From an uncultured Clostridium sp. (lineage in GTDB: Bacteria > Bacillota > Clostridia > TANB77 > CAG-508), in NCBI GenBank assembly GCA_946498265.1, contig CAMMNR010000025.1:1-16980 (forward strand): a stretch of 16,980 bases of DNA, in the 5' to 3' direction. How positions within the stretch are numbered: position 1 is the first letter of the stretch; the number at the start of each line of letters is the position of its first letter. Below, one piece after another: positions 1 through 8,666 of this stretch. The position numbers and the translations under genes are program-made. Under the pieces are notes generated by a model. The model was given only the letters and a program-made list of their open reading frames with translations, made no database searches and was not told the origin of the DNA.

Positions 1-3000
1 AGAGGAGTGGCAATATTAATTTTTGTTATAATGCTTTTAAATATATTGATACCTAATATAGCATTAGCAGTAGAAGAAGGAACAAATAATAATCAAACTA
101 AAACAACAGAAAATAAATTAATTAATAACAATGGCACAGAAAATGAAAATCAAGTTGTTGAAGATACAACTGAAAGTGAAATTACCGGAAATGAAAACAA
201 AGAAAATGAGGATGTAGACAATGTAAACCAAGAAGATGAAAATACAGGTAATGACAACAAAGAAAACGAAAAAGTAGAAAATGAAAATATAAGCAATAAA
301 GTTATTGAAAACGAAACCAATAATAATGTTAATATAAAAGAAAACAAAATACAAGAAAATAATAATACTGAAAATATACAAGAAGAAAATTTGGAAATAA
401 ATGAACAGCCACTAGAAACAAAAGAAACAACTTCTAATCTGTCAGTTTCATACAGGACACATGTACAGTATGTGGGATGGCAAGACTATGTGCAAGATGG
501 AGAAATGTCAGGCACAGAAAATAAATCTTTAAGATTAGAAGCTATTGATATAAAATTATCAAATAATACAAATAAGAATATAGGGATTAAATATCAAGTA
601 CATGCACAAAATTATGGTTGGATGGACTGGAAACAAGATGGAGAAATGGCAGGAACCCAAGATGAAGCATTAAGATTAGAAGCCATTAAGATAGAGTTAG
701 AAAATTCAGAAAATTATTCTGTAATGTATAGAGTACATATCCAAAATATAGGATGGCAAGAGTGGAAAGCAGATGGAGAAATAGCAGGAACAGAAGGACA
801 AGCTCTAAGATTAGAAGCAATAGAAATAAAAATAGTAGAAAAACAGAAAAAAGGAAAATTATATATAGACACACCAACTAATGGAACAGTTTATTATAAT
901 AGTGAAACTTCAAGCATAAATGTAGTTGGTTGGAAAATGGCAAATATGTCAAATACGTACATAAAAGCATATTTAAATGGAAAAGAGATTGGTTCTACAT
1001 CTATTAATTATTATCAAAGACCAGATGTAATACAAGCAATAACAGGTTATGGAACAGAGGAACAAAATCCAACGCCAGGCTTTAATTTTAGTATAAATAC
1101 TTCTGAATGGCAAAATGGAAATTATGTTATAAAAGTAGAATTATATTCTGAAAGTATGTTATTATCAACAATTAGTAAAACGATTTCATATGATAAAAAT
1201 ATGCATGTACAATATAGAACACATGTACAATATGTGGGATGGCAAAATTATGTACAAGATGGAGAGATGGCAGGAACAAAAGATCAGTCTTTAAGATTAG
1301 AAGCAATAAACTTAAAACTAGTAAATTGCCCAGAAGAAAATATGGGTATAAAATACCAAGTGCATGCACAAAATTATGGTTGGATGGATTGGAAACGAAA
1401 TGGAGAAATGGCAGGAACTCAAGATGAAGGATTAAGATTAGAGGCTATAAAAATTGAACTAGAAAATTCAGAAAATTATTCCATAATGTATAGGGTACAT
1501 ATTCAAAATATAGGGTGGCAAGATTGGAAAACAGATGGAGAAATGGCAGGAACCGAAAATCAATCTTTAAGACTAGAAGCAATAGAAATTAAGTTAGTAA
1601 AAAAGCCAAAAATAGAAATAAGCTATACATACAATAAGAATACTAATACAGTAACAGCAATAATAAAATCAAACAAAATATTAAGTAGTATAAGTGATAA
1701 TTCATGGAATTTAAGTGAAGATAAGTTATCATATTCAAAAGAATATAATAGTAATGATATTTATAATGTAACTGTAAAAGATATAGATGGAATAGAAAAT
1801 CAAGTACAAATAAATATAAATCAAGTTGTAGAACCAATTAGCATGGTAAAATATAGTTCGCATATACAATTAAATGGTTGGGAAAAAACTCTTTCTAAAA
1901 GAGATGGAGAAATTTCTGGAACAACAGACGAAGGAAAAAGACTAGAGGCAATACAAATATCACTTGGAACTTCAGAAGAAATACCAGAAAGTGCTAGCAT
2001 AAAATACCAAGCACATGTTCAATATTATGGTTGGATGAACTGGGTAAAAGATGGAGAAATAGCAGGAACAGTAGGAGAAAATAGAAGACTAGAGGCTATA
2101 AAGATAGAATTAGAAGGCTTTGAAGGATATTGTGTGGAATATAGAGTATATGTACAAGACACAGGATGGCAAAAATGGAGAAGTGACGGAGAGGTAGCAG
2201 GAACAACTAACGAAGAAAAAAGAATAGAAGCAATACAAATAAAAATAGTAAAAGAAGAGGAAAAAACATTAGAACCTAGAGTAGAATATCAATCTTATAT
2301 ACAAAACTCTGGATGGCAAGAAAAAGTATTAGAAAATACAATAACAGGAAAAGAAGAAAGTAATAAGAGAATAGAATCATTAAAAATAGAACTAAATGGT
2401 GTAAAAGAAGGAAGTTCAATAAAATATAGAGTATATACAAACAATTTGTGGCAGGAATGGAAGAACAGTAGTGAAATAGCAGGAACAATAGGAAAAAGTA
2501 TAGAAGCTATACAAATAAATTTGGAAAATTTAGAGGGTTATAGCATAGAATATAGAGTTTATATTTCAGGATATGGATGGCAAAAGTGGAGAAAAAATGG
2601 AGAAACAGCAGGAATAGTAGGAAATAATATAGAAGCAATACAAATAAGAATTGTTTATAATACTTCAGAAACAATAGAACCAGAAGTATCTTATCAAGTA
2701 CATGTTCAGGGAAATGGATGGATGAAAGAAAATGTTGAAGACACTATAGCAGGAACAACAGGTGAAGAAAAAAGAGTAGAAGCTATAAAAATTAGTTTAT
2801 CTGATGTTGATTCAAACCAAAGAATAAAATATAGAGTACATGTTGAAGGAATAGGTTGGCAATCATGGGTAAGAAATGGTGCGACAGCGGGAACAACAGG
2901 GCAAAACAAAAGAATCGAAGCTATACAAGTAGAATTAGAAAACATGGATGACTATACTGTAGAATATCAAGTTCATATTCAAGATTATGGTTGGAGCAAT

Positions 3001-3714
3001 TGGATGATAGACGGAGAAACAGCAGGAACAACTGGGCAAAATAAAAGAATAGAAGCAATAAGAATTAGAATTGTTCCTAAATACTATAGAACTTATAAAG
3101 GAATAGATGTTTCTGAGCATAATGGTTTAATTGACTGGCGAAGTGTAAAAAATTCAGGAGTGCAATTTGCTATGATAAGATGTGCATACAGAGGATATGG
3201 AACAGGAAAGATTGTTACAGATGCATACTTTGATTATAATATACAAAATGCATCAGCAGTTGGAATACAAGTGGGAATATATTTCTTTAGCCAAGCTACA
3301 TCTATTACAGAAGCAGTTGAAGAAGCAAATTATGCAATAAGTTTAGCACAAAAATATAATTGTGTTACATATCCAATAGTAATAGATACAGAATATTCAG
3401 GAGCACCTAATAATACAGGTAGAGCAGATGGTTTAGGGGTGGCACTTAGAACAAATATTATAGCAGCTTTTTGTAATCAGGTCGAAAAATTAGGGTATAT
3501 ATCTATGGTATATGCAAGTAGAGATTGGTTATACAATAATCTAGAAATCACAAGACTTTCAAATTATGAAACTTGGTTAGCACACTATACAAATGATCCA
3601 TCAAAACAAAGTGATTATAAATATAATTATGGTATATGGCAATATACTTCTTCTGGTTCAGTACCTGGAATAAGCGGAAGAGTAGACTTAAATATAGGTT
3701 ATAAAAAATATTAG
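1..3714 (+). CDS. ChW-repeat surface protein with C-terminal GH25 lysozyme domain (5' end cut by window)
   Basis: Likely an exported peptidoglycan muramidase. Residues are numbered from the GTG at 7, but the frame is open to base 1 and that GTG has no ribosome site. Aligned to the signal peptide of the next ChW protein, about four residues lie upstream of the window, so the gene is probably 5'-partial. Order: signal peptide ending near ALA at 19-21; Asn/Glu-rich disordered stretch to about 140; 15 ChW repeats in five triplets (147-1024); GH25 domain (1030-1235). An Ig-like domain (about 283-396) follows triplet 1, and a different beta-rich insert (about 535-610) follows triplet 2. GH25 is supported by the GIDVSEHNG motif with D1034 and the DTE acidic pair D1127/E1129, in a domain of normal length. 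Repeats 10-12 are degenerate: repeat 10 lacks the DGE motif and repeat 11 lacks the Gly of GW. The catalytic call is firm; the ChW ligand is unknown. Confidence 0.93.
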   Translation, partial: RGVAILIFVIMLLNILIPNIALAVEEGTNNNQTKTTENKLINNNGTENENQVVEDTTESEITGNENKENEDVDNVNQEDENTGNDNKENEKVENENISNKVIENETNNNVNIKENKIQENNNTENIQEENLEINEQPLETKETTSNLSVSYRTHVQYVGWQDYVQDGEMSGTENKSLRLEAIDIKLSNNTNKNIGIKYQVHAQNYGWMDWKQDGEMAGTQDEALRLEAIKIELENSENYSVMYRVHIQNIGWQEWKADGEIAGTEGQALRLEAIEIKIVEKQKKGKLYIDTPTNGTVYYNSETSSINVVGWKMANMSNTYIKAYLNGKEIGSTSINYYQRPDVIQAITGYGTEEQNPTPGFNFSINTSEWQNGNYVIKVELYSESMLLSTISKTISYDKNMHVQYRTHVQYVGWQNYVQDGEMAGTKDQSLRLEAINLKLVNCPEENMGIKYQVHAQNYGWMDWKRNGEMAGTQDEGLRLEAIKIELENSENYSIMYRVHIQNIGWQDWKTDGEMAGTENQSLRLEAIEIKLVKKPKIEISYTYNKNTNTVTAIIKSNKILSSISDNSWNLSEDKLSYSKEYNSNDIYNVTVKDIDGIENQVQININQVVEPISMVKYSSHIQLNGWEKTLSKRDGEISGTTDEGKRLEAIQISLGTSEEIPESASIKYQAHVQYYGWMNWVKDGEIAGTVGENRRLEAIKIELEGFEGYCVEYRVYVQDTGWQKWRSDGEVAGTTNEEKRIEAIQIKIVKEEEKTLEPRVEYQSYIQNSGWQEKVLENTITGKEESNKRIESLKIELNGVKEGSSIKYRVYTNNLWQEWKNSSEIAGTIGKSIEAIQINLENLEGYSIEYRVYISGYGWQKWRKNGETAGIVGNNIEAIQIRIVYNTSETIEPEVSYQVHVQGNGWMKENVEDTIAGTTGEEKRVEAIKISLSDVDSNQRIKYRVHVEGIGWQSWVRNGATAGTTGQNKRIEAIQVELENMDDYTVEYQVHIQDYGWSNWMIDGETAGTTGQNKRIEAIRIRIVPKYYRTYKGIDVSEHNGLIDWRSVKNSGVQFAMIRCAYRGYGTGKIVTDAYFDYNIQNASAVGIQVGIYFFSQATSITEAVEEANYAISLAQKYNCVTYPIVIDTEYSGAPNNTGRADGLGVALRTNIIAAFCNQVEKLGYISMVYASRDWLYNNLEITRLSNYETWLAHYTNDPSKQSDYKYNYGIWQYTSSGSVPGISGRVDLNIGYKKY
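184..303 (+). repeat. Degenerate 60-bp tandem repeat in the Asn/Glu-rich linker
   Basis: Two 60-base units (184-243 and 244-303) encode TGNENKENEDVDN and TGNDNKENEKVEN as their first 13 residues, then diverge. The repeat lies in the low-complexity segment between the signal peptide and the first ChW repeat, which probably acts as a flexible spacer through the wall. Confidence 0.6.
445..3078 (+). repeat. 15 ChW repeats in five triplets (GH25 protein)
   Basis: Each repeat of about 45 residues reads roughly (V/I)-x-Y-x-x-H-x-Q-x-x-GW-x-x-W-x-x-DGE-x-AGT, then RLEAI-x-I-x-L. Triplets begin near residues 147, 401, 614, 759 and 894. Within a triplet the positions differ consistently: the first repeat has YRTHVQ or YxSHIQ, the second has IKYQ(V/A)H, and the third has YRVHIQ and ends in a positively charged linker. 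An Ig-like domain follows triplet 1 and an unrelated beta-rich insert follows triplet 2; triplets 3-5 are nearly contiguous. The match is to the ChW family (Pfam ChW), named from the motif only. Confidence 0.92.
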
Positions 3715-3717
3715 AAA

Positions 3718-3751
3718 AGAACTAATAGTGTAAAAGCTATTAGTTTTTTTT
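3718..3751 (+). terminator. Rho-independent terminator after the GH25 ChW gene
   Basis: A perfect 9-bp stem pairs AACTAATAG (3720-3728) with CTATTAGTT (3737-3745) around an 8-base loop. A run of T from 3744 to 3751 follows. It lies directly after the stop codon of the GH25 gene and separates it from the next promoter. Confidence 0.85.
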
Positions 3752-3760
3752 CGAAAAATG

Positions 3761-3789
3761 TTGTAATAAATAGAAAGAAATGATAAAAT
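3761..3789 (+). promoter_or_regulatory. Probable sigma-A promoter for the glucosaminidase ChW gene
   Basis: TTGTAA (3761-3766) as -35 (4 of 6 consensus), a 17-base spacer, and TAAAAT (3784-3789) as -10 (5 of 6), with the TG of an extended -10 at 3781-3782. It sits just after the terminator and before the AAAGGAG ribosome site (3807-3813) of the gene starting at 3824. The call is moderate because the region is very AT-rich. Confidence 0.55.
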
Positions 3790-3823
3790 TAAAAATGAAA
3801 CCAAAGAAAGGAGTGTATAAAAA

Positions 3824-6800
3824 ATGAAAGTAAAAATAATTTTAATAATTTTAATATCTTTAGTAATGATTTTAAATATATTTATACCTACTGTAACATT
3901 AGCAGTAAATATGACAAATGAAATTAGTAATAGAAATAATGAAGATAATAAAGAGAATAATACGACTGAAAATACAATTACTGATAATACCACAGAAAAT
4001 GAAGAAACAAAAAATGAGATTATTGATAATAATATAAAAAATGAAGGAACAGAAAATGAAATTATTGATAATACCATAGAAAATAACGAAACATCAAATG
4101 AGACCCCTAGTAATGAAAATAACAATTTAGATAATTCAATTGTGAATGAAAATGTAGAGAAAAATGAACAAAATAATGGAACTATCAATGAAAATACAGA
4201 AATATTAGAAAATGAAAATCAAGAAGAACAATTACAAGTGTTAAATACAGAAAACACAAATAAAGATTTATCAGTATCATATAGAACCCATGTGCAATAT
4301 ATTGGATGGCAAGATTATGTACAAAATGGAGAAATGGCAGGAACACAAGATCAATCTTTAAGATTAGAAGCTATTAATATAATATTATTAAACAATACAG
4401 ATGAAAATATAAGCATAAAATATCAAGTACATGCCCAAAATTATGGTTGGATGGATTGGAAACATGATGGAGAAATGGCAGGAACTCAAGATGAAGCATT
4501 AAGATTAGAAGCCATTAAGATAGATTTAGAAAATTCAGAAAAATATTCTATAATGTATAGAGTACATATCCAAAATATAGGATGGCAAGAGTGGAAAACA
4601 GATGGAGAAATAGCAGGAACAGAAGGACAATCTTTAAGATTAGAGGCTATAGAAATCAAAATCATAGAAAAACAGAAAAAAGGAAAATTATGTGTAGATA
4701 CACCATCAAATGGGACAATATATTATAATAAAGAAACTTCTAATATAAGTGTTGTAGGATGGAAAATGGCAAATGCATCAAATTCATATATAAAAGCATA
4801 TTTAGATGGAAAAGAAATTGATGCAAAAACAATAAGTTATTATGAAAGACCAGATGTAATACAAGCAATAACAGATTATGGAACAGAAAAGCAAAATCCA
4901 ACACCAGGTTTCAGATTTGATATAAATACTACAAATTTTGAAAATAGAAATTATGTAATAAAAATAGAATTATATTCTGAAAATACTTTATTAGAAACAA
5001 TTAGTAAAACAGTTTCAATAGATGGAGAAATGCACGTACAATATAGAACACATGTACAATATGTAGGATGGCAAAATTATGTACAAGATGGAGAGATGGC
5101 AGGAACAGAAGACCAGTCTTTAAGATTAGAGGCAATAAACTTAAAACTAGTAAATTGTCCAGAAGAAAATATGGGTATAAAATACCAAGTACATGCCCAA
5201 AATTATGGTTGGATGGATTGGAAACAAAATGGAGAAATGGCAGGAACACAAGATGAAGGATTAAGATTAGAAGCTATAAAAATAGATTTAGAAAATTCAG
5301 AAAATTATTCTGTAATGTATAGAGTACATATCCAAAATATTGGATGGCAAGACTGGAAAACAGATAGAGAAATGGCAGGAACAGAAGGGCAAGCTTTAAG
5401 ACTAGAAGCTATAGAAATAAAAATAGTAAAGAAACAAATAAAAAGTAAATTATGTATAGATTCACCATCAAATGGGACAACATATTATACTTTAGAAACA
5501 TCAAAAATAAATATTGCTGGATGGAAAATGGCAAATGTACCAAATACATATATAAAAGCTTATTTTGATGGAAAAGAAATAGAAAATAATAAAATTAGTT
5601 ATAAAGAAAGACCAGATGTAATACAAGCAATAACAGATTATGGAACAGCAGAGCAGAATCCAATGCCAGGGTTTAGTTTTGATATAGACATATCTAGTTA
5701 TACTACAGGAAGTCATGCACTTAGAATTGAAATGTGGTATCAGAATGAAATGTTAGAAGCTACAGATAAAACAATTTATTTAGATAGTGATATACACATT
5801 AAATATAGTGCACATGTGCAATATGTGGGATGGCAAGATTATGTATTAGATGGAGAAACTTCAGGTACAGAAAATCAATCTTTGAGATTAGAAGCATTAA
5901 AAATTGAATTAATAAATGAACCTAGTACAGCACATGTAGAATATAGAGTTTATATACAAGGTACAGGCTGGACAGAATATGTAAAAGATGGAGAACAAGC
6001 AGGAACAACAGGGCAAGATAAAAAAATACAAGCAATTCAGATAAAAGTAGAAGGATTAGATGGATATGTTGTAGAATATCAAGCATATATGCAAGAAAAA
6101 GGATGGCAAAGTTGGGCCGCAAATAATATGGAAGCTGGACTTACAAGTCAAAGTTTAAGAATGGAAGCTTTAAAAATAAGATTAGTAAAAGAAGAAAATT
6201 CAATTGTACCACAAGTAAGATATTCAGCACATAACGAAACAAATGGATGGTTAAATTATGAAAAAAATGGAATTACATTAGGAAATACTAATAATAGTTT
6301 AAAATTAGATGCCATAAAAGTTATATTAGAAAATGCTGGAACAGCAAATATAAAATATAGAGTTCATGCACAAGAAGTAGGTTGGCTAGATACAGTCCAA
6401 AATGATGCACAAGCAGGAACAGGAAGTTCTGTAAATGGAATAGAAGCAATAGAAATGGAGATAGAAGGATTAAGTAACTATTCTATAGAGTATAGAGTTT
6501 ATATAATTGGTGAAGGATGGCAAGATTGGAGACATGATGGACAACAAGCAGGAACAACAGGAGAGGATTTACAAATTAGTGCTATTCAAATAAGAATGGC
6601 AATAAAAATAGATACTAATAATACATCTAATTTTGCAAATCTAGATGAATCAAAATATCCAGGTTATAAAACAGCATTACAACAATTACAAAGCCAATAT
6701 CCAAATTGGAATATTCAAATATATTATACTGGTTTGGACTGGAATGATGTAATTAATGGAGAAGATGAAGTAGTAAATGGAAGCCCAAAAAGTCTTATTC

Positions 6801-7522
6801 ATGAATATTATGGAAATCAAAGTAGTGAATGGATAAATGGTACAGAAAAATATGATGTTTCTAAAGAATATTATAGAGCATCAAGAAAAGCAATTGAATA
6901 TATGATGGATCCAAGAAATAGTCTAGAAGCAGCATGGATATTCCAATTCCAAGATTTAGCATCAGCTTCAGGAACCAGAGAAGAAATTGCAAGAATGGTA
7001 TCTGGGACATTTTTAAATACAGATTCTATTATAGATACAATAATATCAACAGCACAAGAACAAAATATCAGTCCATTTCATATAGTATCTAGAATTCTTC
7101 AAGAACAAGATTATGATGGAAGCGGAATCATGAATGGATATGAATATTTAGGAAAAAAAGTTTATAACTTATTTAATATTAATGTAAGTGGAGATGTATC
7201 AACAGGAATATTAGCTGGTGCAAGATATGCATATGATAGAGGGTGGTTTACACCAGAGGCATCTATACAAGGTGGAGCATCATTTTTAAAAACATATTAT
7301 ATTAGTGTTGGACAATCTACTCTATATTTTCAAAAATATAATGTAGTTTCAAGTCCATATTATAATAATCAATATATGCAAAATATTAGAGGAGCAAATG
7401 ACGAAGGAAATATAATGTACAATTCTTATAATAAAAGTGGTATATTAAATAGTAGTTTTACATTTTTAATACCAGTTTATGAGAATATGCCAACAACAGC
7501 ATGTCCAAGACCAGGAAATTAA
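3824..7522 (+). CDS. ChW-repeat surface protein with C-terminal beta-N-acetylglucosaminidase-like domain
   Basis: Likely a secreted autolysin that cuts the glycan strand. The ATG start has AAAGGAG ten bases upstream. Order: signal peptide (1-27, hydrophobic core 5-22, ending TLA); Asn/Glu/Thr-rich linker to about 148 with a 14-residue tandem repeat; 12 ChW repeats in four triplets (151-926); Ig-like domains after triplets 1 and 2 (about 285-400 and 540-655); C-terminal enzymatic module (about 935-1232). That module resembles clostridial endo-beta-N-acetylglucosaminidases (GH73-like). The segment SPFHIVSRILQEQ places E1094 where the catalytic Glu is expected. Residues 403-537 are almost identical to residues 399-532 of the upstream GH25 protein, so the two genes are paralogues with swapped catalytic ends. 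The first two triplet-plus-Ig blocks are also internal duplicates. Family membership of the enzyme domain is likely; exact bond specificity is inferred. Confidence 0.9.
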   Translation: MKVKIILIILISLVMILNIFIPTVTLAVNMTNEISNRNNEDNKENNTTENTITDNTTENEETKNEIIDNNIKNEGTENEIIDNTIENNETSNETPSNENNNLDNSIVNENVEKNEQNNGTINENTEILENENQEEQLQVLNTENTNKDLSVSYRTHVQYIGWQDYVQNGEMAGTQDQSLRLEAINIILLNNTDENISIKYQVHAQNYGWMDWKHDGEMAGTQDEALRLEAIKIDLENSEKYSIMYRVHIQNIGWQEWKTDGEIAGTEGQSLRLEAIEIKIIEKQKKGKLCVDTPSNGTIYYNKETSNISVVGWKMANASNSYIKAYLDGKEIDAKTISYYERPDVIQAITDYGTEKQNPTPGFRFDINTTNFENRNYVIKIELYSENTLLETISKTVSIDGEMHVQYRTHVQYVGWQNYVQDGEMAGTEDQSLRLEAINLKLVNCPEENMGIKYQVHAQNYGWMDWKQNGEMAGTQDEGLRLEAIKIDLENSENYSVMYRVHIQNIGWQDWKTDREMAGTEGQALRLEAIEIKIVKKQIKSKLCIDSPSNGTTYYTLETSKINIAGWKMANVPNTYIKAYFDGKEIENNKISYKERPDVIQAITDYGTAEQNPMPGFSFDIDISSYTTGSHALRIEMWYQNEMLEATDKTIYLDSDIHIKYSAHVQYVGWQDYVLDGETSGTENQSLRLEALKIELINEPSTAHVEYRVYIQGTGWTEYVKDGEQAGTTGQDKKIQAIQIKVEGLDGYVVEYQAYMQEKGWQSWAANNMEAGLTSQSLRMEALKIRLVKEENSIVPQVRYSAHNETNGWLNYEKNGITLGNTNNSLKLDAIKVILENAGTANIKYRVHAQEVGWLDTVQNDAQAGTGSSVNGIEAIEMEIEGLSNYSIEYRVYIIGEGWQDWRHDGQQAGTTGEDLQISAIQIRMAIKIDTNNTSNFANLDESKYPGYKTALQQLQSQYPNWNIQIYYTGLDWNDVINGEDEVVNGSPKSLIHEYYGNQSSEWINGTEKYDVSKEYYRASRKAIEYMMDPRNSLEAAWIFQFQDLASASGTREEIARMVSGTFLNTDSIIDTIISTAQEQNISPFHIVSRILQEQDYDGSGIMNGYEYLGKKVYNLFNINVSGDVSTGILAGARYAYDRGWFTPEASIQGGASFLKTYYISVGQSTLYFQKYNVVSSPYYNNQYMQNIRGANDEGNIMYNSYNKSGILNSSFTFLIPVYENMPTTACPRPGN
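3965..4090 (+). repeat. Three 42-bp tandem repeats in the disordered linker
   Basis: Three exact-length units (3965-4006, 4007-4048, 4049-4090) encode 14-residue repeats: TENTITDNTTENEE, TKNEIIDNNIKNEG and TENEIIDNTIENNE. A truncated fourth start follows at 4091. The units differ at several bases. As whole-codon repeats they could expand or contract without shifting the frame, changing the linker length. Confidence 0.75.
4274..6599 (+). repeat. 12 ChW repeats in four triplets (glucosaminidase protein)
   Basis: Triplets begin near residues 151, 405, 659 and 798. Triplets 1 and 2 keep the full GW...W..DGE.AGT...LRLEAI signature and are each followed by an Ig-like domain. Triplets 3 and 4 are degenerate: repeat 9 reads ANNMEAGL at the DGE.AGT position and repeat 10 reads KNGITLGN. 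Repeat 6 has DRE instead of DGE. Confidence 0.92.
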
Positions 7523-7545
7523 TAGTTAATGATATTTAAAAATAT

Positions 7546-7576
7546 AAAAAAGTACAAGAAAACCTTGTACTTTTTT
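7546..7576 (+). terminator. Rho-independent terminator after the glucosaminidase ChW gene
   Basis: A 13-bp stem pairs AAAAAAGTACAAG (7546-7558) with CTTGTACTTTTTT (7564-7576) around the 5-base loop AAAAC. The T run is part of the 3' arm. It separates the ChW gene from rfbD. The A-run on the 5' side would allow some termination on the other strand, but no gene there needs it. Confidence 0.85.
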
Positions 7577-7645
7577 CATTTAAATGATATTATATAGACG
7601 TATTTTAATGTAAATGAAAAAAGAAATTAGGAGGTAAGTGTAATT

Positions 7646-8509
7646 ATGAAAATATTAATTACAGGAGCAAATGGAATGCTTGCTAAATCAGTAAGAAAAA
7701 GACTAGAAGAAGGAAATGAATTAATATGCACAGATGTAGAGGATTTAGATATAACAGATGAAAAAGCAGTATTAGAATATGTAAAAAATGTAAAACCAGA
7801 ATATATAATAAACTGTGCAGCATATACAGCAGTTGATAAAGCAGAAACAGCAGGAGAAATAGTAGAAAAAATAAATGCAGATGGACCAAAAAATTTGGCA
7901 AAAGCAGCAAAAGAAAATGATAGTATATTAGTACATGTAAGTACAGATTATGTATTTGGAGGGGATTTAGATATTTCAAAAGAATACAAAGAAGATGATC
8001 CTAAAAAACCTGTTACAGCATATGGAATAACAAAATTACATGGAGAAGAATATATAGAACAAAACACAGATAAATATTATATATTTAGAACAGCATGGTT
8101 ATATGGAGATGGAAATAACTTTGTAAGAACAATGTTAAAATTAGGAGAAACAAAAGATGAATTAAATGTAGTTTCAGATCAACATGGTTCACCTACATAT
8201 GCAGAAGATTTGGCAAACTTTATAGGACAAGCAATAGAAAAGAAAATACCTTATGGAATATATCATGCAACAAATGAAGGATTTACAACTTGGTATGATT
8301 TTACAAAAGCAATTTTTGAATATACAGGAATTATTTGTAAAGTAAATCCAGTTACAACAGAAAAATATATAGAAATGATGAAAATTACACAAGCCAAAAG
8401 ACCTAAAAATTCTCAAATGTCAAAAGATAAATTAAAAGCACAAGGAATAGAAGTTCCAGAATGGGAAGATGGATTAAAAAGGTACTTAAAAGAAGAAGGA
8501 AAATTATAA
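7646..8509 (+). CDS. rfbD: dTDP-4-dehydrorhamnose reductase
   Basis: Last step of dTDP-L-rhamnose synthesis: NAD(P)H-dependent reduction of dTDP-4-keto-L-rhamnose in the cytoplasm. The 287 residues match the family length. Visible are the Rossmann nucleotide-binding loop GANGMLA (7-13), NCAAYTAVDKAE (56-67), STDYVF (99-104), the catalytic pair Y126/K130 in YGITK, RTAWLYG (148-154) and DQHGSPT (178-184), all diagnostic of RfbD/RmlD rather than other extended SDRs. AGGAGG at 7629-7634 supports the ATG at 7646. It is the first gene after the 7546-7576 terminator, but I see no convincing promoter in the short gap. The order is unusual: rfbD comes first, and rfbC and rfbB lie 5-7 kb downstream beyond a wall-enzyme gene. 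Confidence 0.96.
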   Translation: MKILITGANGMLAKSVRKRLEEGNELICTDVEDLDITDEKAVLEYVKNVKPEYIINCAAYTAVDKAETAGEIVEKINADGPKNLAKAAKENDSILVHVSTDYVFGGDLDISKEYKEDDPKKPVTAYGITKLHGEEYIEQNTDKYYIFRTAWLYGDGNNFVRTMLKLGETKDELNVVSDQHGSPTYAEDLANFIGQAIEKKIPYGIYHATNEGFTTWYDFTKAIFEYTGIICKVNPVTTEKYIEMMKITQAKRPKNSQMSKDKLKAQGIEVPEWEDGLKRYLKEEGKL

Positions 8510-8519
8510 GTTAAAAAAT

Positions 8520-8621
8520 AATTACAATTTTGGCGTTGTTAAACTTCATTTGAAATTTAATCAACGTACAAAAAGTACGTCTCATAAATTTCAAATTCGT
8601 TTGCCTAGCCAAAATTTAATT
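8520..8621. repeat. ~100-bp nested palindrome between rfbD and rfbA
   Basis: Four nested stems share one centre. AATTA (8520-8524) pairs with TAATT (8617-8621); AATTTTGGC (8526-8534) with GCCAAAATT (8608-8616); ATTTGAAATTTA (8548-8559) with TAAATTTCAAAT (8585-8596); ACGTAC (8564-8569) with GTACGT (8575-8580) around loop AAAAA. AAAC (8541-8544) can also pair with GTTT (8599-8602). No T run follows closely enough for a classic terminator. It could be a small non-autonomous element, an RNA-processing hairpin or an attenuator. Confidence 0.75.
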
Positions 8622-8652
8622 CTTTTTCAACTATAAAGAACTAAATTTTATG

Positions 8653-8660
8653 AAAGGATG
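8653..8660 (+). promoter_or_regulatory. Ribosome site fixing the rfbA start
   Basis: AAAGGATG at 8653-8660 overlaps an in-frame ATG at 8658, which therefore cannot be the start. It is well placed for the ATG at 8667. Confidence 0.8.
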
Positions 8661-8666
8661 AGAAAA

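Noticed and set aside
7..9. GTG as the true start of the GH25 ChW gene
   Set aside because: There is no room for a ribosome site, and comparison with the neighbouring paralogue's signal peptide implies a few more residues upstream of the window.
3061..3714. Phage endolysin or prophage remnant suggested by the GH25 domain
   Set aside because: The protein has an apparent signal peptide and a long ChW array, and no holin or phage structural gene is near. A host surface enzyme fits better.
3688..4188. 166-residue open frame on the - strand across the start of the glucosaminidase ChW gene
   Set aside because: It is antisense to the signal peptide and Asn/Glu-rich repeats, is made of Ser/Phe/Leu/Ile low-complexity sequence, and has no family signature. 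It is a by-product of the A-rich + strand.
445..6599. Regularly spaced short repeats suggesting a CRISPR array
   Set aside because: The repeats are codon-phased, diverge mostly at silent or conservative positions, and lie in long open frames with clear ChW motifs. There are no unique spacers between identical repeats.
7577..7586. CATTTAAATG palindrome as an operator before rfbD
   Set aside because: A 10-bp AT palindrome is expected often in sequence this AT-rich, and no second copy or promoter overlap supports a regulatory role.
8510..8657. Riboswitch or T-box leader before rfbA
   Set aside because: The gap is filled by a simple nested palindrome. I could not find conserved riboswitch or T-box core motifs.
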